From: Azolla caroliniana
Lineage: Eukaryota > Polypodiophyta
DNA length: 64,000 bases
Direction of reading: 5' to 3'
Assembly (NCBI GenBank): GCA_043228905.1
Contig: JBHGNT010000007.1
Span: 14,756,001 to 14,820,000, forward strand
The notes beneath the pieces were generated by a model. That model searched no databases, was not told where the DNA came from, and saw nothing but the letters and a program-made list of their open reading frames with translations. Within the stretch, counting starts at the first letter, position 1. The number at the start of each line of letters is the position of its first letter. Below, piece by piece: positions 22,701-35,245 of this stretch. The position numbers and the translations under genes were made by a program.

Positions 22701-24384
22701 GGTGGACATGTTCAATGCAACCCTAGCATAATGGAGACCCCCCGAAGCCCATTGTTATTAAGTGGATCCAATATTCGTATTGTGAGTGAGGATATATATA
22801 ACTACATAATAATGTGTGTATGTATGTATATTTGTGTGCATATACATTATTTTCCAAAAAGTTTTGGTCGGTGGTTGAAACTTTGGGCTTCATTCATTGC
22901 TACATTTTATAATCAAAATATACACTCTTGGCTGGACATGAAAGAGCCGTTGTATTTGAACATTCAAAATGAGGGAGTTGATGTACGAATATGACATAGG
23001 GCAGACACATCTAATCATATATGATAAAGATCATTCAATAGGGCATACTTTTGAGATTCTCTTTTGGACATATGTCTCTGCATAGAACCAAATTCAAAAA
23101 AATCATATAATGATGCTTCATGCACCTAAATTCCACCTTTTCCTATAAATTAAGGTGTGAAAGCAAAAACATAACTAATTTTGTCCACAAAAGCCGTGTG
23201 AATTTATTGTTCATTTAAATAAGTCACATTTCCATAAAAATGAAACCTTGATCCTTTGGTAAAGAAATTCGTATTTAAATAAGGCACAAGAGTGGCGACG
23301 ACTTGATCAATAGTTCAATATTCAATGGGTGGGTGACTTAAACTTATTTTACTTGTCAATTATAGAGCCAAAATAGTTTAATAGACATGTTTAAGCATAT
23401 TAGAGATATGACAAATTCTCGTTTGACATAGTTGCTAATATATTTAATTTTGATTCCATTTGGCTTTGTTACATATAAGAGAAGATCCAAAGACACATCC
23501 AAGAGTGCTTCACAATTGAATTTTACATAGATTTTCCCCAAATACATCATAGCAAACATTAATGGCGATTAGGAATAATGCAATCATTACAAACATACTA
23601 ACAGGTATAATATAGCAAATGCTCAGAACTCGAAAATTAAAATCAATACATAATGTTCTCTCTACCCTTGCTAGACATTTCCCTTGGTCAGTGGAAATTT
23701 TCATTGTGTTTTCCTTTGGATAAGTGATTGACAAGATGGAATCCCCCACATCATTTCCTTTGTAGGAATCATATATTGATCTTTGTTTCGCAAGGTATGC
23801 TTCACCTTCTTGACACAAGTAACGTACTAACTGACAGTGTGGGGATTGTGGTGGTGAGATGAGTCGGCATTATGGAAATGATAGTGCACAAATGGGGCAT
23901 CCAAGGGGAGGAAGATTCAATTATCTTACTTTAAAGATGGACCCTTGCTAGCCACCCCACCCAGTTATTCATGTGTTGTGTTGCCGGTTCAGGTCCACAA
24001 TCTTAGGTCCTAACTCCTAATCCCCATAATCGTACGATGAGAGAAACCATAGGGATTTGAACCCAATCCTCTCCATTACACATTGTTAGGGAAAACCTAT
24101 GTCTTGCATCACCTACAAATGCTCATAGTTTTAGGTCCCCTATGCTTAGAATTGAACAACTAAAGGTCCTAGCTTTAGGCCCCTCACGATGTCGAATGGG
24201 TAGTGATCAATCTGAGTGGGAAACAATGTATCTCATGGAAAAACAACCTACAAGTGTAGGCTCTTTGTGAGACACAAATTCGTGAAAAAAACGAGGTAAC
24301 TTTAATCCCTTGAGGTTTTGTAACCTGCCTTCTCTTATGATTTTTAATATCATCACTACACATAACACCCGATTCACCTTGCTT
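19731..24384. other. AT-rich intergenic DNA
   Basis: No gene, tRNA or element domain recognised. Holds a degenerate ~90-bp duplicate (20504-20606 and 20681-20780) and a 250-bp tandem duplication (21871-22373). The upstream flank of the GH17 gene shows no convincing TATA box. Confidence 0.6.
21871..22373. repeat. 250-bp tandem duplication
   Basis: Copies 21871-22120 and 22124-22373, separated by AGCT-like bases, both starting AATGTTCAAGTGCC and ending TATCAAATAAGT. Only scattered substitutions. Confidence 0.9.
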
Positions 24385-25593
24385 ATGGATTTTCTTTTGT
24401 TTATGGGTTCAGTTGTGTTGGTGGTGACACAGAATTACTTTACAAATCTGTGGGTATTGACGGCTGGGGCGACAACCATCACGTTGGGCGTGAACTATGG
24501 CCAATTGGCCAACAATTTGCCACCTCCCCAAGAAGTGGTCCACCTCATCAGCTCTGTCTCGGTAACCAAGTCGAAGCTCTACGACACGAACGCGACTGTG
24601 TTGTCGGCCTTCAAGCACACGGGGATCTCATTCGTGGTCGGGACATTCAACAGTGACCTAGTCCCTCTCGCCCAACAATCGGGGTATGCGGACGCATGGG
24701 TCAAGATGAATATCCTGTCATTCTACCCAAACACAACAATCATTGGGATCGTAGTGGGAAACGAGATCTTCACATCCGCGACCGATGAAGCCAGCGTGGC
24801 ATCGATGGAGTTCGTGCTCCCGGCCATGCAAAATGTGTACGCGGCCCTCCGTAGCCTCGGCCTCGAGCACCAGATCTTCGTATCGACTGCCCACGCCTTC
24901 TCTACGCTGTCCGTGTCGTACCCTCCGTCCGCGGGGGCCTTCTACCCTTCCATTGCCAATGCCTACATGAAGCCCGTGCTCCAATTCTTGTCTGAAACGG
25001 GTGCACCTTTCATGATCAATGTCTACCCTTTCTTCGCCTACAAGGCCGACCCCACCACCGTGTCCCTCGAATATGTCCTCTTCCAGACCAATGCCGGGGT
25101 CCTAGACCCCACCACAGGCCTCCGCTACTACAACATGTTCGATGCCCAGATGGACGCCGTCTACTCGGCCATCTCGGCCCTCGGGTTTAACAACATAACG
25201 TTGTTGGTATCGGAGACCGGGTGGCCATCTCTTGGTGGGGACGATGAACCGGGCGCCACGTTGGCGAATGCACAGACCTATCATACCAATCTTGTCCAGC
25301 ACGTCGCTTCCAAATCAGGCACACCGTTGCGCCCGGACAAAACCCCCGAGATCTACTTGTTCGCCCTCTTCAACGAGAATCAAAAGCCCGGCCCTGTGTC
25401 CGAGCGCAATTATGGCCTCTTCTGGCCCAATGGTACCAAGGTCTACAACTTCAGTTTCACAACTTCCTCATCCACACCTACACCCTCGCCCTCATCATGT
25501 CCTCTAGCTTGGTCATCATTGGCTCTCCTTTCAACACTACTAGTCACCATTGGCATCCTACATGAACACATGCAACTACTTATTTCCCTCTAG
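24385..25593 (+). CDS. Glycosyl hydrolase family 17, endo-1,3-beta-glucanase-like, probably GPI-anchored
   Basis: Hydrolyses beta-1,3-glucans such as callose at the cell wall or plasma membrane (family role). From ATG 24385 it has 402 residues: a hydrophobic N-terminal signal, the mature start ITLGVNYGQLANNLPPP, the acid/base glutamate in VVGNEIF (residue 127) and the nucleophile in LLVSETGWPS (residue 277), then a Ser/Pro/Thr stretch and a hydrophobic C-terminus typical of a GPI signal. No X8 carbohydrate-binding domain. An in-frame ATG at 24337 would add 16 residues; 24385 gives the better signal peptide. Single exon as read; an intron near the signal peptide cannot be excluded. The ORF is GC-rich inside AT-rich DNA, consistent with selection on coding sequence. 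Confidence 0.93.
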   Translation: MDFLLFMGSVVLVVTQNYFTNLWVLTAGATTITLGVNYGQLANNLPPPQEVVHLISSVSVTKSKLYDTNATVLSAFKHTGISFVVGTFNSDLVPLAQQSGYADAWVKMNILSFYPNTTIIGIVVGNEIFTSATDEASVASMEFVLPAMQNVYAALRSLGLEHQIFVSTAHAFSTLSVSYPPSAGAFYPSIANAYMKPVLQFLSETGAPFMINVYPFFAYKADPTTVSLEYVLFQTNAGVLDPTTGLRYYNMFDAQMDAVYSAISALGFNNITLLVSETGWPSLGGDDEPGATLANAQTYHTNLVQHVASKSGTPLRPDKTPEIYLFALFNENQKPGPVSERNYGLFWPNGTKVYNFSFTTSSSTPTPSPSSCPLAWSSLALLSTLLVTIGILHEHMQLLISL

Positions 25594-25859
25594 CAAACAT
25601 ACCAATTCTAATTATATAGTGAAATGCACATAGAGAGAACCCCAAACTAGCTTGTCTTACTTCTTGCTCGGTACACCACAATATTATGAGCTCCCGAAAT
25701 ACCAATCACTTGTGTGCTATCTCCAGAAAACATACTTGACAAAAAAGTATTCCCATCTTGCCCATACAGTTTTCTACTAACAAATGTGGAAGGAGTTAAC
25801 TGAAGCGTCACCAAAAGAAAATCTCCTTTACTTGAACTATGTTTATCATCAAATTATGC

Positions 25860-25865
25860 AATAAA
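25860..25865 (+). terminator. Candidate polyadenylation signal of the GH17 gene
   Basis: AATAAA 267 bp after the stop codon. Position is plausible for a plant 3' UTR; motif alone is weak evidence. Confidence 0.35.
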
Positions 25866-26338
25866 ATCATTCCCTTGCCATGATAACACCTCCAAGTAAA
25901 AAAAAGTCCCACAAATACCCCATCAACTTGAACATTGTTTAGAGTCAATGAACATCCATTCCACATTGATTTTTATGTCCCGTCATTCTGATCACTACAT
26001 ACAACAATCATAACATATTCCTAGGAGTTATATCTATAAGTTCTATCACATGGTCACTATCCCTTCTGGAAGGTGTTTGCATGGCAAAGAAGGCGCCTCT
26101 TTGAAAAAGAGAGTTAATGTAAATATCTTGAATACACAATCCACACATCTTAACTTGTCACAAGGATATTTAGAAAATATACGTTGGAATAGTGGCATGC
26201 CATTGAATTTTTCAGTCTATATAATATCAATCCCTCATCTCTTTAGGTACACAACATCTTTATCCCATTCATTTCACCCTAATTGCAAAGTTCTTTTGCC
26301 CATACCAAGTTTGAGCCATTCAACAGACAAGAGTACGG

Positions 26339-26690
26339 ACATTCTTTCTTACCCTTTTAGTAAAGGATCTCAATGTCAACATTGTAGAGCCATTTCTTTA
26401 ACCGAAAATTATTATTTAGTGTTCATGAAATGAAATATTTTTATAATGCCCAATGTCTTTCTTAGCCTTTTAGTAAAGGATCTCAATGTCAACATTGTAG
26501 AGCCATTTCTTTAGCCAAAAAATTATTATTTAGTATTCATGAAAATGATGAAATATTTTTATAATGCCCGATGTCATTCTTAGCCTTTTAGTAAAGGATC
26601 TTAATGTCAACATTGTAGGCCAAAAATTATTATTTAGTGTTCATGAAAATAATGAAATATTTTTATAACGCTTGATGCCGGAAATGTGAA
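26339..26690. repeat. About 115-bp tandem repeat, three copies
   Basis: Units start near 26339, 26452 and 26571. Each contains AGCCTTTTAGTAAAGGATCT and ends with ATGAAATATTTTTATAA. The third has lost part of the middle. Confidence 0.85.
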
Positions 26691-27077
26691 CTTTTTTTGC
26701 TAAAGAATGCTTCAGTACATCAACAAAAAACGTTTGTTACTTTAGTGAAGGGAAGATATGAAGAAACAGAAGGATAGGAAATATAAGTAAAAATGTGGGA
26801 GTTTTATAGGAGTATGAATGTGGTCGAAAAAGATGTTGGGAATGATCCATCAAAGGTTATTGGGATCAAAATTGAAACAATTTAGGATAACCATGCTCCA
26901 ATAATTCAAGGTTGTAAATTTGTGATACGCATACTCATGGAGGCAATTTCAAATTCTAAGTGACAAGAAATAATTAAGCAATATTGTGAATTTCCTCAAG
27001 TTGCTAGCACAAAATTGAATATATTTCTTGGACATACCAAAAAGCAAAATTAAAATATAAAGCTACAGGTTCTTTCA

Positions 27078-27091
27078 AAAAATCAATTTGT
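27078..27091. repeat. Target duplication of the LINE (left)
   Basis: AAAAATCAATTTGT, identical to 32692-32705. Confidence 0.95.
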
Positions 27092-28074
27092 ACACATGGT
27101 TGTTCATGCGTAAATGGACGCATGGTTTTAACCCAGAGAATGACGCACAACAGGATGATTCCATTAAAAAGGTAACAATGTTGTTTCCTGGACTATCCTT
27201 AGAATACAACATGTTACTTCCTACTATTGGCAACTCCTTTGGTATGATGTTGGATGAGGAACTAACGCTAGCAGACTGGCTAAAGAAGCACATAGGCCCT
27301 CCCTCTATCCGCCTCTTGGTGCAGGACATCAATAAACTTCCCTCCAAGATCCTCATTCTCGGGAAAAACGGAATGCAGATTGAACAACACATAGAAGTGA
27401 TTGGTGCACCGGGGCAATGTTTTGCATGCAAAAAACTTGGTCATTTAAAAAAGAACTGCCCCACAAGACGTATTAAAGATCCTACAAAGGAGACTTTGGA
27501 AGGTCAGGACACCATAAGACATCAGAAGCCTCCCCCACCACGACCCGATAAGGCTGTGATGGAATGACGAGTGGTGGAAAAAACCCATGTCCTTCCAAAA
27601 ACATCATCGGCACAAAATCCTCCATCGCCTATGAGCCCCAATCAATTTGGTCTACTACAAGAGCTCCCCCCCACGGACGGGCATTCCCCTAGTTCTTTCT
27701 TAAGCCCCAAGGAATGGCCTAAGGTGACACCAAGCACACAAGAGAAAGTTCTCATTAAAGCTTACAAAACAGGGAAGCGAAGACGAATAAGTCATGTAAA
27801 GACCTTAATAAGGAGCTTTAGTGGAACGACACCCAATGCAGAAGCAACAAACCAAGGCAGAAGTTTGAATGTCATGCCTCAGATCATAGTCTTCCCGGAC
27901 ACAAATGAGTGTGCTTCCTCTAGCCAAGACCTTGAACCACACCTGCAAAACGCCTTGAAATGGCTAGGTATAGGGCTCAAGACAGTGGAAAAAATAAGGG
28001 TACATGTATCAGCGGTACACAATAACGGAGTTCTGACGACCTCAATCTCCTTTCTACTCTTGCTTCTGACATAG
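27092..28074 (+). pseudogene. LINE ORF1 remnant (DUF4283-like plus zinc knuckle)
   Basis: RNA-binding chaperone-like protein of plant L1 elements. The visible part has WLKKHIGPPSIRLLVQDINK and the zinc knuckle CFACKKLGHLKKNC (about 27421-27462). A TGA at 27565 interrupts the frame, which then continues to 28074. The N-terminus is missing because of the 5' truncation. Confidence 0.85.
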
Positions 28075-28461
28075 GAAGATTGGTCAAAATCCAAGATTAA
28101 AGATACGTTATGTATCCAAGCAGCGTGCTTTGTAGCACAAATAAGAGATGAAGAGCTCATGAACGAACTAAAGTAGCATTGGCATAACACTGAATTCTGG
28201 TGCATCATGGATGAAGAGGAACCTCATCTTCGCCACATTCCGGACTATCATAGACACCCAACTAACTCCAAGCTTTTTCTATTTCTATGAGAAGCATGAA
28301 GGGGTTATTGAAGCTCACAAGATAGCCCACAAACTCCATTCATGGATGTGGACCACTATTCCATCCTTGGAAATGACTGGATGTCTAAATGGTGAGTGCT
28401 CCCCACTCACGACTTATTGTGCAAAGCACCAGGAACAACTGGCAATCTCCCACCCCATTCC

Positions 28462-29950
28462 ATGAGTATGAAGAATATAACATGGAACATGCAAGGGCTC
28501 ACAAGTAGACTAGACCAACAAAATGGATGGAAACTGAGAAGGGATCTTGAAGAATATTTACTAGGGAGTGGTGATGACATCATCATGTTGCAGGAACACC
28601 ACCTCGATAGCACGCTGTTAAAGGAAATCGGAGACCTTCTACCAGGATCATGGTGAGCTAGCAATTGGGGAGGATGGAAATCATGGTGGTATTTGCACTT
28701 TGATTCGAGAACATCTAGCCCAAGGCTTAATACACCAAGAATCACTTATACCTAGTAGGGCACATTTTTGCACGTTGGCCATCCAAGGGCAATGATGGAA
28801 CTTCATGAATGTTTATGCTCCAAATAGCAGAACAGAAAGGGCAACATTCTAGGATCGCATCCGCCTACAAGTAGCGGGTGCGGAAGATTGTTGCATTGGA
28901 GGGGATTTTAATATGATCGAATCCATTCACGATAGCTCCAACAACAACCCCATAGTTCTACAAGGAAGGGAACGTAAACAATGGGAGAAGCTATGTGTCC
29001 ACCTTAATTTGCGAGACATCTGGCATTTTGCCAACTTCCAATGGAAAAGGGATTCTCTCCTATTCTCCCAATCAAACGGGCGGAATAGTGGGCCCACCCT
29101 ATCTCGCATTGACCGCATTTATGTGGGGGAAGCTCTAGAAGTGAAGGGAGGGTGGTGTCGCATAACTCCAGGCACGACTTTCTCTAACCATTACCCAGTA
29201 GCTGGTCATTTTCAATTGCACCGAAAATGGGGCCCATTCCAGACTCGCATCCCACACACTATTTACACACTTATAGACGTGAAGGACCAACTATCCAACC
29301 AATGGTCATTACCCGTCAATGGCTCATCAACATCGGACAAACTTTTAGCTAAATTAACAAGAGGTTCTACTCTCCTACATGAGATTGTCAAGACCAGAAG
29401 CAAGAATGCTCAAGAGAAGCGACAAAGGACAAAACGGGGACTAATAGCCTTACAACGACTCAAACAGAGATACTCGTCCTGTATTTGGATCGCAGGACAA
29501 GTCGCCACGGCCAAACATGAACTTAGCATGGTGGAAAAGGAAATCTATGACATGGAGTTTCATGGAAGCATGGCGCGATGGATTCAAGTAGGGGACAAAA
29601 CTACAAAGGAATTCTTCCGCTCCAATGGCCCAAGGCATGCTAGAATTGTGATGTGCAGCCTCAACCGAGAGGATGGAATGACCACTGAGGATGGCGACGA
29701 AATGAGGAATATTGCCACAAGTTATTATAGCCACCTACTTACCGAAGATATTATAGTTATAGGGGAAGACATAAGAGAAGATATTATCCTCCAAAGCATA
29801 CCCGAGAAAGTCACGCCGGAAATGAATACATGGCTCGTGCGTCCCCTATCAATCATCGAGATATGGGAGGCCCTCACTAATTTAGATGCCGATAGCTGCC
29901 CCGGAATCGACGGCCTCACCCCGCACTTTTTCACATGCCTTTGGGACACT
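28462..29950 (+). pseudogene. LINE ORF2: endonuclease and RT N-terminus
   Basis: Starts MSMKNITWNMQGL, the first beta strand of the AP-like endonuclease; LQEHHLDS carries the catalytic Glu. The frame is lost near 28655 and regained at 28913, where the domain ends with SRIDRIYVG and SNHYPVAGHF (usually SDH). The RT starts with LDADSCPGIDGLTPHFFTCL and stops at TAG 29969. Confidence 0.85.
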
Positions 29951-30852
29951 ATTAAAGAAGACCTCCTCTAGGCATATGAGGAGATCATCACCTTTGGAAG
30001 CATGCCGGAGGAATTTGGACAGGGGATGATACATCTCATTCCTAAAAGTGGTGGGAAGGCCAACGACATTAGCAAGTGGTGGCCCATAACTCTTCTTAAT
30101 ACTGTCTATAAGTTGCTAGCAAAAATCGTGGCACGCCGTTTAACACCACTTCTCCCTCAATTCATTCATCCGTCCCAGACAGGTTTCGTTAGAAATCGGA
30201 GCATCCGAGACAACCTCTTCTCATTCTGCGAAGCAGTAGCCCTTGCCAAGCGTACCAACAACAAGGTAGTGGTGGTGCTACTAGATTTTGAGAAAGCATA
30301 TGATAGGGTAGCTGGAACTTTCTAGAAAGTGTGATGAGGAAACTCGGCTTTCAAGAGACATGGATCAAAGGCATTGCAGGACTTTATAGGAAGACCCCTC
30401 TCAACTCATGACATCTCAACCTACGTGGTCTTCCTATACCTCATTCTCACCAAAGCATGCTGGATATAGAATTTGCAGATGACACAACAGTCTACTTGCA
30501 AGGGGACTTGGAAAACCTCCAAAAGCTAGAAAGTGGGCTAGCTGTATTTTGCAAGAGATCCAATGCCATGATCAATTGGCACAAATCCTACACAATATGG
30601 ATCTCTCAGGAAACACATCCGGTGTGGCACCCACATCCCACTTTCAAATGGACCAATCAAGGAGCGAGCACCAAATATTTGGGTTTCCAAATTGGTTTCA
30701 ACATACCGTCGGAGACTATGATTGCACCCGTTATCCATTCCATTCGACAAAAGTTGATACATTGGAGCTCGAAAAAATTGTCGTTAGCGGGTCGCATCAT
30801 AGTGGCAAATCAGGTACTACTCGCAACAACATGGTATAGTTTATCATGCTAG
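29951..30852 (+). pseudogene. LINE ORF2: reverse transcriptase core
   Basis: LIPKSGGKANDISKWWPI, FIHPSQTGFVRNRSIRDN and LLDFEKAYDRV in one frame; the catalytic block IEFADDTTVYLQGD follows in another frame at about 30466-30507. The distance between DFEKAYDRV and FADD is shorter than usual, so some RT residues are deleted besides the frameshift. Confidence 0.88.
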
Positions 30853-31035
30853 ACAATCTCCAAGGAAAGTATACATCAGATTCAACGACTGGTCCGCAAC
30901 TACATTTGGTCTAGTAAGGAAGACCATGTAGCTCGCGCCAAGGTGGCATGGGCTATACTCACAACGCCTAAGTCGAGAGGGGGATTGGGTCTTATTGATC
31001 CCCTTTCATAATCAAAAGCCTTACTTGCCAAATTT

Positions 31036-32479
31036 GTGGTGAGAGGACTCCAACCAGGAAATGACTGTTGGAAAATGCTATTGAGGTTACGTTTCGCTTA
31101 CTTTAGGCCACGAAAAGGGGTCAATTGGGCCCCCCAATCAGGATGGATTCTAAACATGGATCTCAAACCTAGTTTCTCCCACCAATTGGAGGATAGATTC
31201 AGTGCATCCATGTGGAAGGCATGGTGTGACATTCGTCGAGGGCTCAAGTGTGATCAACCGAGATCCAAACTTGCTTGGCGCAGTCAACGTATCCTATGGA
31301 ACCCATGTATCAAGGATGAATCTAATCAACTACTGGGATCACGTAAGGGGTTGTCATGGGGATACATTGCAGAAGGTCTAGGAAAAAGTATAGAATGTTG
31401 GCGACAGTTTATGTTAATGCCACTACAAGATCAGGCGAACATACTCCATGGAATCAGGGGCGGATGGACTATGAGATCAGAAATAATTAACGCTCTATTG
31501 ATTAGGGACTCCGCTACTCAAAGGACGACAATGGAGAAATGGATAGGCCACGAGGAGGAGGGATCTCTTATCCCGAGAGATAGGGGACCACCAGACAGAC
31601 TCGAAGGCTCTGAATTTGCGAGACATTGAGACACCAACATAGAATAACGCAATTCGAGTACTCGCATATACTGGTCATAAATGGATTGTAGATCTTGATC
31701 CAATCAAAGTACAACCAGATTGGCACATATGTACTCATGAAAACACATGGCTACGTATGGTCAATTGGGACCCTTTACAATGGATATGGCGTGATCCCTA
31801 CGTGGGGCAAGGAAGCAAACCCATCCCTTTCTTCCAATTCACAACTAGATTGGGTCGCCACATTCTAGCTGCTCAAACCGCTCGAGAACCGGCTGCCGCG
31901 AAGGTCTGGCACACATTTCAAGTTCTTCTCACAATAATCACCAAGTTTTGGCAGAAAATTTGGAAACAAGAACACGCGAGGCGAAATACCACGTTCCAAT
32001 GGCTATTAATACATAAGTCCCTACCGGTGGGAGCATGGCAACGTGGGAACCTTAGCTCTCCTAAATGTGTAGAGTGCCCACATGTAGTAGAATCAATACA
32101 ACACACTCGGTGGGACGACCCAACTTCCCATCGAATATGGCGGGGGTTTGGCCGCTTATCGCAATTATGCCAGGTGCAAGGCTCAATCAAGTGGGGAAAT
32201 ATATGTTGGCTATCATGGCAGGCCGCAATTGGCAGATATGAGCATCAGGAGGAGGGGATGACTTTGATGATAAAAGCACAAGAGGTCCTTTTCTCCTCCA
32301 ACAGCAATGTCCACTCCACTCCTCTTAATGACAAATCTCAAGAGGTGTTGGAATTGGTCAGCCCAATAACTCTTTGGATTCTATGGAAACAACGATGTAG
32401 ACGAGTCTTCTCCAACCAAACCGCACATCCAACAAGGTTACTACAAGAGATATGGAGTGAAATTGTAGCCACTTTGTAG
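31036..32479 (+). pseudogene. LINE ORF2 C-terminus with zf-RVT domain
   Basis: Two frames, 31036-31629 and 31757-32479. The second has the zinc-binding RT-associated domain: WKQEHARRNTTFQWLLIHKS, then CVEC and the His-rich IQHTRWDDPTSHRIW (an RVT finger in which the usual second Cys region is altered), ending LWILWKQRCRRVF. No RNase H follows. Confidence 0.82.
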
Positions 32480-32691
32480 AGCCAATATGATGGCCTTAAG
32501 GGCGGCTCCAAGGGAGTTGAAAGACAATGAATAGCCTTCATCCAACAATGGTCGTCCTCTCCCTTTCTTGAGTCAGTGGGCATCCACATAAGATGGAACT
32601 ATTGTGTCCCTTCAGGGATTTGTACATAATTGTCTCATTTGTAAAATTTTATAACTAATGGAAGGAGTTTTTTTTTGGAAAAAATAAAAAT

Positions 32692-32705
32692 AAAAATCAA
32701 TTTGT
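32692..32705. repeat. Target duplication of the LINE (right)
   Basis: AAAAATCAATTTGT, identical to 27078-27091. Confidence 0.95.
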
Positions 32706-33049
32706 TTACTTTTGACTCCACCAAATTCTAGCCATGTGACGGAGAGACATGTAAGTACAACAATGTGGATCTCTAAAACTATGGGATAGATAAATAAAGA
32801 CATAGCTTGTCAATTGTAAGACCAGCCTTTAAATACCTATCAATCACTTGATGTAAGATGTGATTTTAGTGGAAGGTCATAATCACATTGTAAGAGGTAG
32901 GTATGTGTATTATTAGGGTTTGACTATTATGGATCAAACTAAAGACAAAAAAATTATTAAGAGATTTAAGGAAATCAATGGAGTATGAAAGATCCACAAT
33001 ATTATGGGGCTAATTTAGCGCACTAATTGTAAAGAAAGTTTTGGCAGTA
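32706..33049. other. AT-rich spacer
   Basis: No feature recognised. Confidence 0.5.
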
Positions 33050-33780
33050 GGAGGTACATGAAGAAGACCTTTTTTAGTAGGATTCAAAACATGAGGATTT
33101 CTATTATGATCAACATAAAAACATGCTTTATCATGAGCAACCTTAATGTTATCTCATGCAATATGCAACATTTCTCACATATCTCTAGGAAATGTTAATG
33201 CAATTTATCTCAATTAAAATTCACTTCGTATACAACTTAAAACCGTATATCAAAGTAGATGGACTAAATGTACTTAAAGTATGGACTATATCAAAGTAGA
33301 TGGACTATATTGTAAGCAAACTCTAATAAAGAGAAGTACTTTTCCCATTTTGTAGGCTTCTTTGTCACATAGGCTTACATATCCTCAATAATTTGATAGA
33401 TTCATTCATTTTGACCATCGGGATAAGGATCATTGGAAGAACTTATGCTCAAAGTAGTTTCTAGATTTTTAAAGACCTAAGTCCAAAACTCATTAGTAAG
33501 CATAGAATCTCTATCACTTACTACAATGTCTATTTGGTAACTCATCAATGAATTGGTAAACCAATTGATGCGCTATTATCGTCATTTTACTTGTTCCATT
33601 ATGTTTGTGTTTAAGGGTAGCTAACATTAAAATCAATCAATAGACTTTCCCATTTATTATTAAAAATATCTAATGGATGTGCAAGACCTACAACTTTATG
33701 TCGTTGAGCCTTATCCATTGAACATTGCAAACATTTAGTTACCCAATTTTGCATGACATAATTTAGGTTAGAAAAGCAGC
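33050..33780 (-). pseudogene. Decayed Ty3/gypsy integrase, minus strand
   Basis: Read leftwards: NYVMQNWVTKCLQCSMDKAQ (end of the zinc region), GLAHPL ... NKWESLLIDF (first core strand, about 33660-33610), IVVSDRDSMLTNEFW (about 33535-33490), DPYPDGQNE (about 33430) and WEKYFSLLEFAYN (about 33345). Order and spacing match a gypsy integrase. Full of stops; no LTRs seen. Confidence 0.75.
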
Positions 33781-35245
33781 TGACAAGAGCAGAATCAAAG
33801 GCATAATCGACATGCCGACAATTGTTCTGGACCCTCCACGAGTAGTGGGAGTCAAGGCGACGCCGGAAACTAGCAAGGGAAAGCCGAAATGGAATGCTGG
33901 TATTGTGGCTGGAAGGGTCATCGAGAAAGCGAGTGTTGAAAGAAGAAAGCGGATTCAGACAAGTCCGGGTCTGGCAAAGCCGAACAAGGGAATCGACAAC
34001 GATTGCACTACGCCGAATGGTCGGAAGGACCCAAAACCGGAAAGGGCCCAACCTTTGTGATGAAGCACAAGGCAAATTCGATGAAGAAGAGCACCTCAAA
34101 ACCGAACGAGGTGTGGTACATTGACTTCGGAGCATCGAATCATATGACGAGCCACAAAGAGTGGTTCTCATATTTGGAGAAACAGGAACAACCGGGAGTT
34201 GTAGAAACCGGTGACAACACATCACATCCGATCGAACATGTTGGCAATGTGCCCCTAAGTCATGTCGGACAAAAGGGGAGACTAATGAACATATTACACA
34301 TCTTGACAATTACAAAGAACTTAGTGTCAGTCGGAAAGATCGTCGACCAAGGGATGCAAGTCCGGTTCACCCATCTCGGGTGCTTCATCGAAGAGGAAAG
34401 CCAGATCATCGCGCAAGGGTGCAGAGAAGGGAGGATATTTATCCTCGACACAAATGATGTCGGCACCGCATTGTTCGCCAAGGGACAAAATGTCGAATCA
34501 GACATCGGCTTGTGGCATAAGCGGATTGGCCACGTCAACTACCAAGGCTTCAGGAGTTGCAAACGAAACAAGTTTAGTTTGGTTTGCTGAAGTTCAGTGG
34601 CTGGAAGGCCCAAGTTTGTGAAGCCTGCCGCCAACTAGGGAGGCAACACCGACTTCCATTCCCCAACGAGCGAAATCGTAGCCGGAACAAGCTCGACTTG
34701 ATACATTCATATGTATGGGGACTAACACTGAATGTGAGCTTAGATGAGAGTCAATACTTCGTCTCCTTCATCGATGACTATAGCAGGCACACTTGGATCT
34801 ACCTCATCAAAAAGAAGAGTGAAGTCTTGGACTGTTTCTGGAACCTAAAAAGCTTAGTGGAAAGGGAAACAGAGAGAAAGATCAAGTGCCTGTGGTCAGA
34901 TGGCGAGAAAAAGTACTTTTCCGGCCAATTCAGTTGTTATCTTCAACAAATGGGAATTAGGAGAGAATTCAACTGTAGATATAAGCCGAAGTTGAACATC
35001 GTAGCCAAAATGAAGAACCGCTCAGTTCTGGAAGCGGCAAGGGCAATGTTGGAGGAGAAAAGCATGCCCAAGTTTTATTGGGCCGAAGCGGTTCGGACAA
35101 CGGTCTACATCCATAATTGAATCAGAGAGAAGGTGTCCGCACACGAGTTGTATTTCGGGCGAAAGCCGAACTTGAAACACCTGAGGGTATTAGGTAGCAT
35201 TGCCTATGTGCATGTGCCGAATGAGAAGAGAAAGAAACTGGACGC
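33781..35245 (+). pseudogene. Copia gag end, protease and integrase (element D)
   Basis: Zinc knuckle CWYCGWKGHRESEC at 33895-33936, followed by a TGA. Protease: VWYIDFGASNHMTS (DFGA instead of DSGA). Pre-integrase LWHKRIGHVNYQGF; integrase core YFVSFIDDYSRHTWIYLIKK, then FYWAEAVRTTVYI. Several frameshifts and a stop at 35118. Cut at 35245 by element E. Confidence 0.85.

Larger units (their letters stand above)
25594..27077. other. AT-rich DNA between the GH17 gene and the LINE
   Basis: 3' flank of the GH17 gene, then a three-copy tandem repeat (26339-26690). No protein domain seen. Confidence 0.6.
27092..32691 (+). mobile_element. L1-type LINE, 5'-truncated, about 5.6 kb
   Basis: ORF1 remnant with zinc knuckle, ORF2 with endonuclease, RT and zf-RVT domain, short 3' UTR and an A-rich tail (about 32679-32691). 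Flanked by a perfect 14-bp target duplication. The left edge falls inside ORF1, the classic result of incomplete target-primed reverse transcription. Several stops and frameshifts: inactive. Confidence 0.95.

Noticed and set aside
24030-24110. Possible minus-strand SINE head (B-box GGTTCAAATCC in reverse)
   Set aside because: No convincing A-box at the right distance, no tail and no target duplication.
33611-34309. 232-residue minus-strand frame as one protein
   Set aside because: Only its C-terminal end matches a gypsy integrase; the rest is antisense to copia D.
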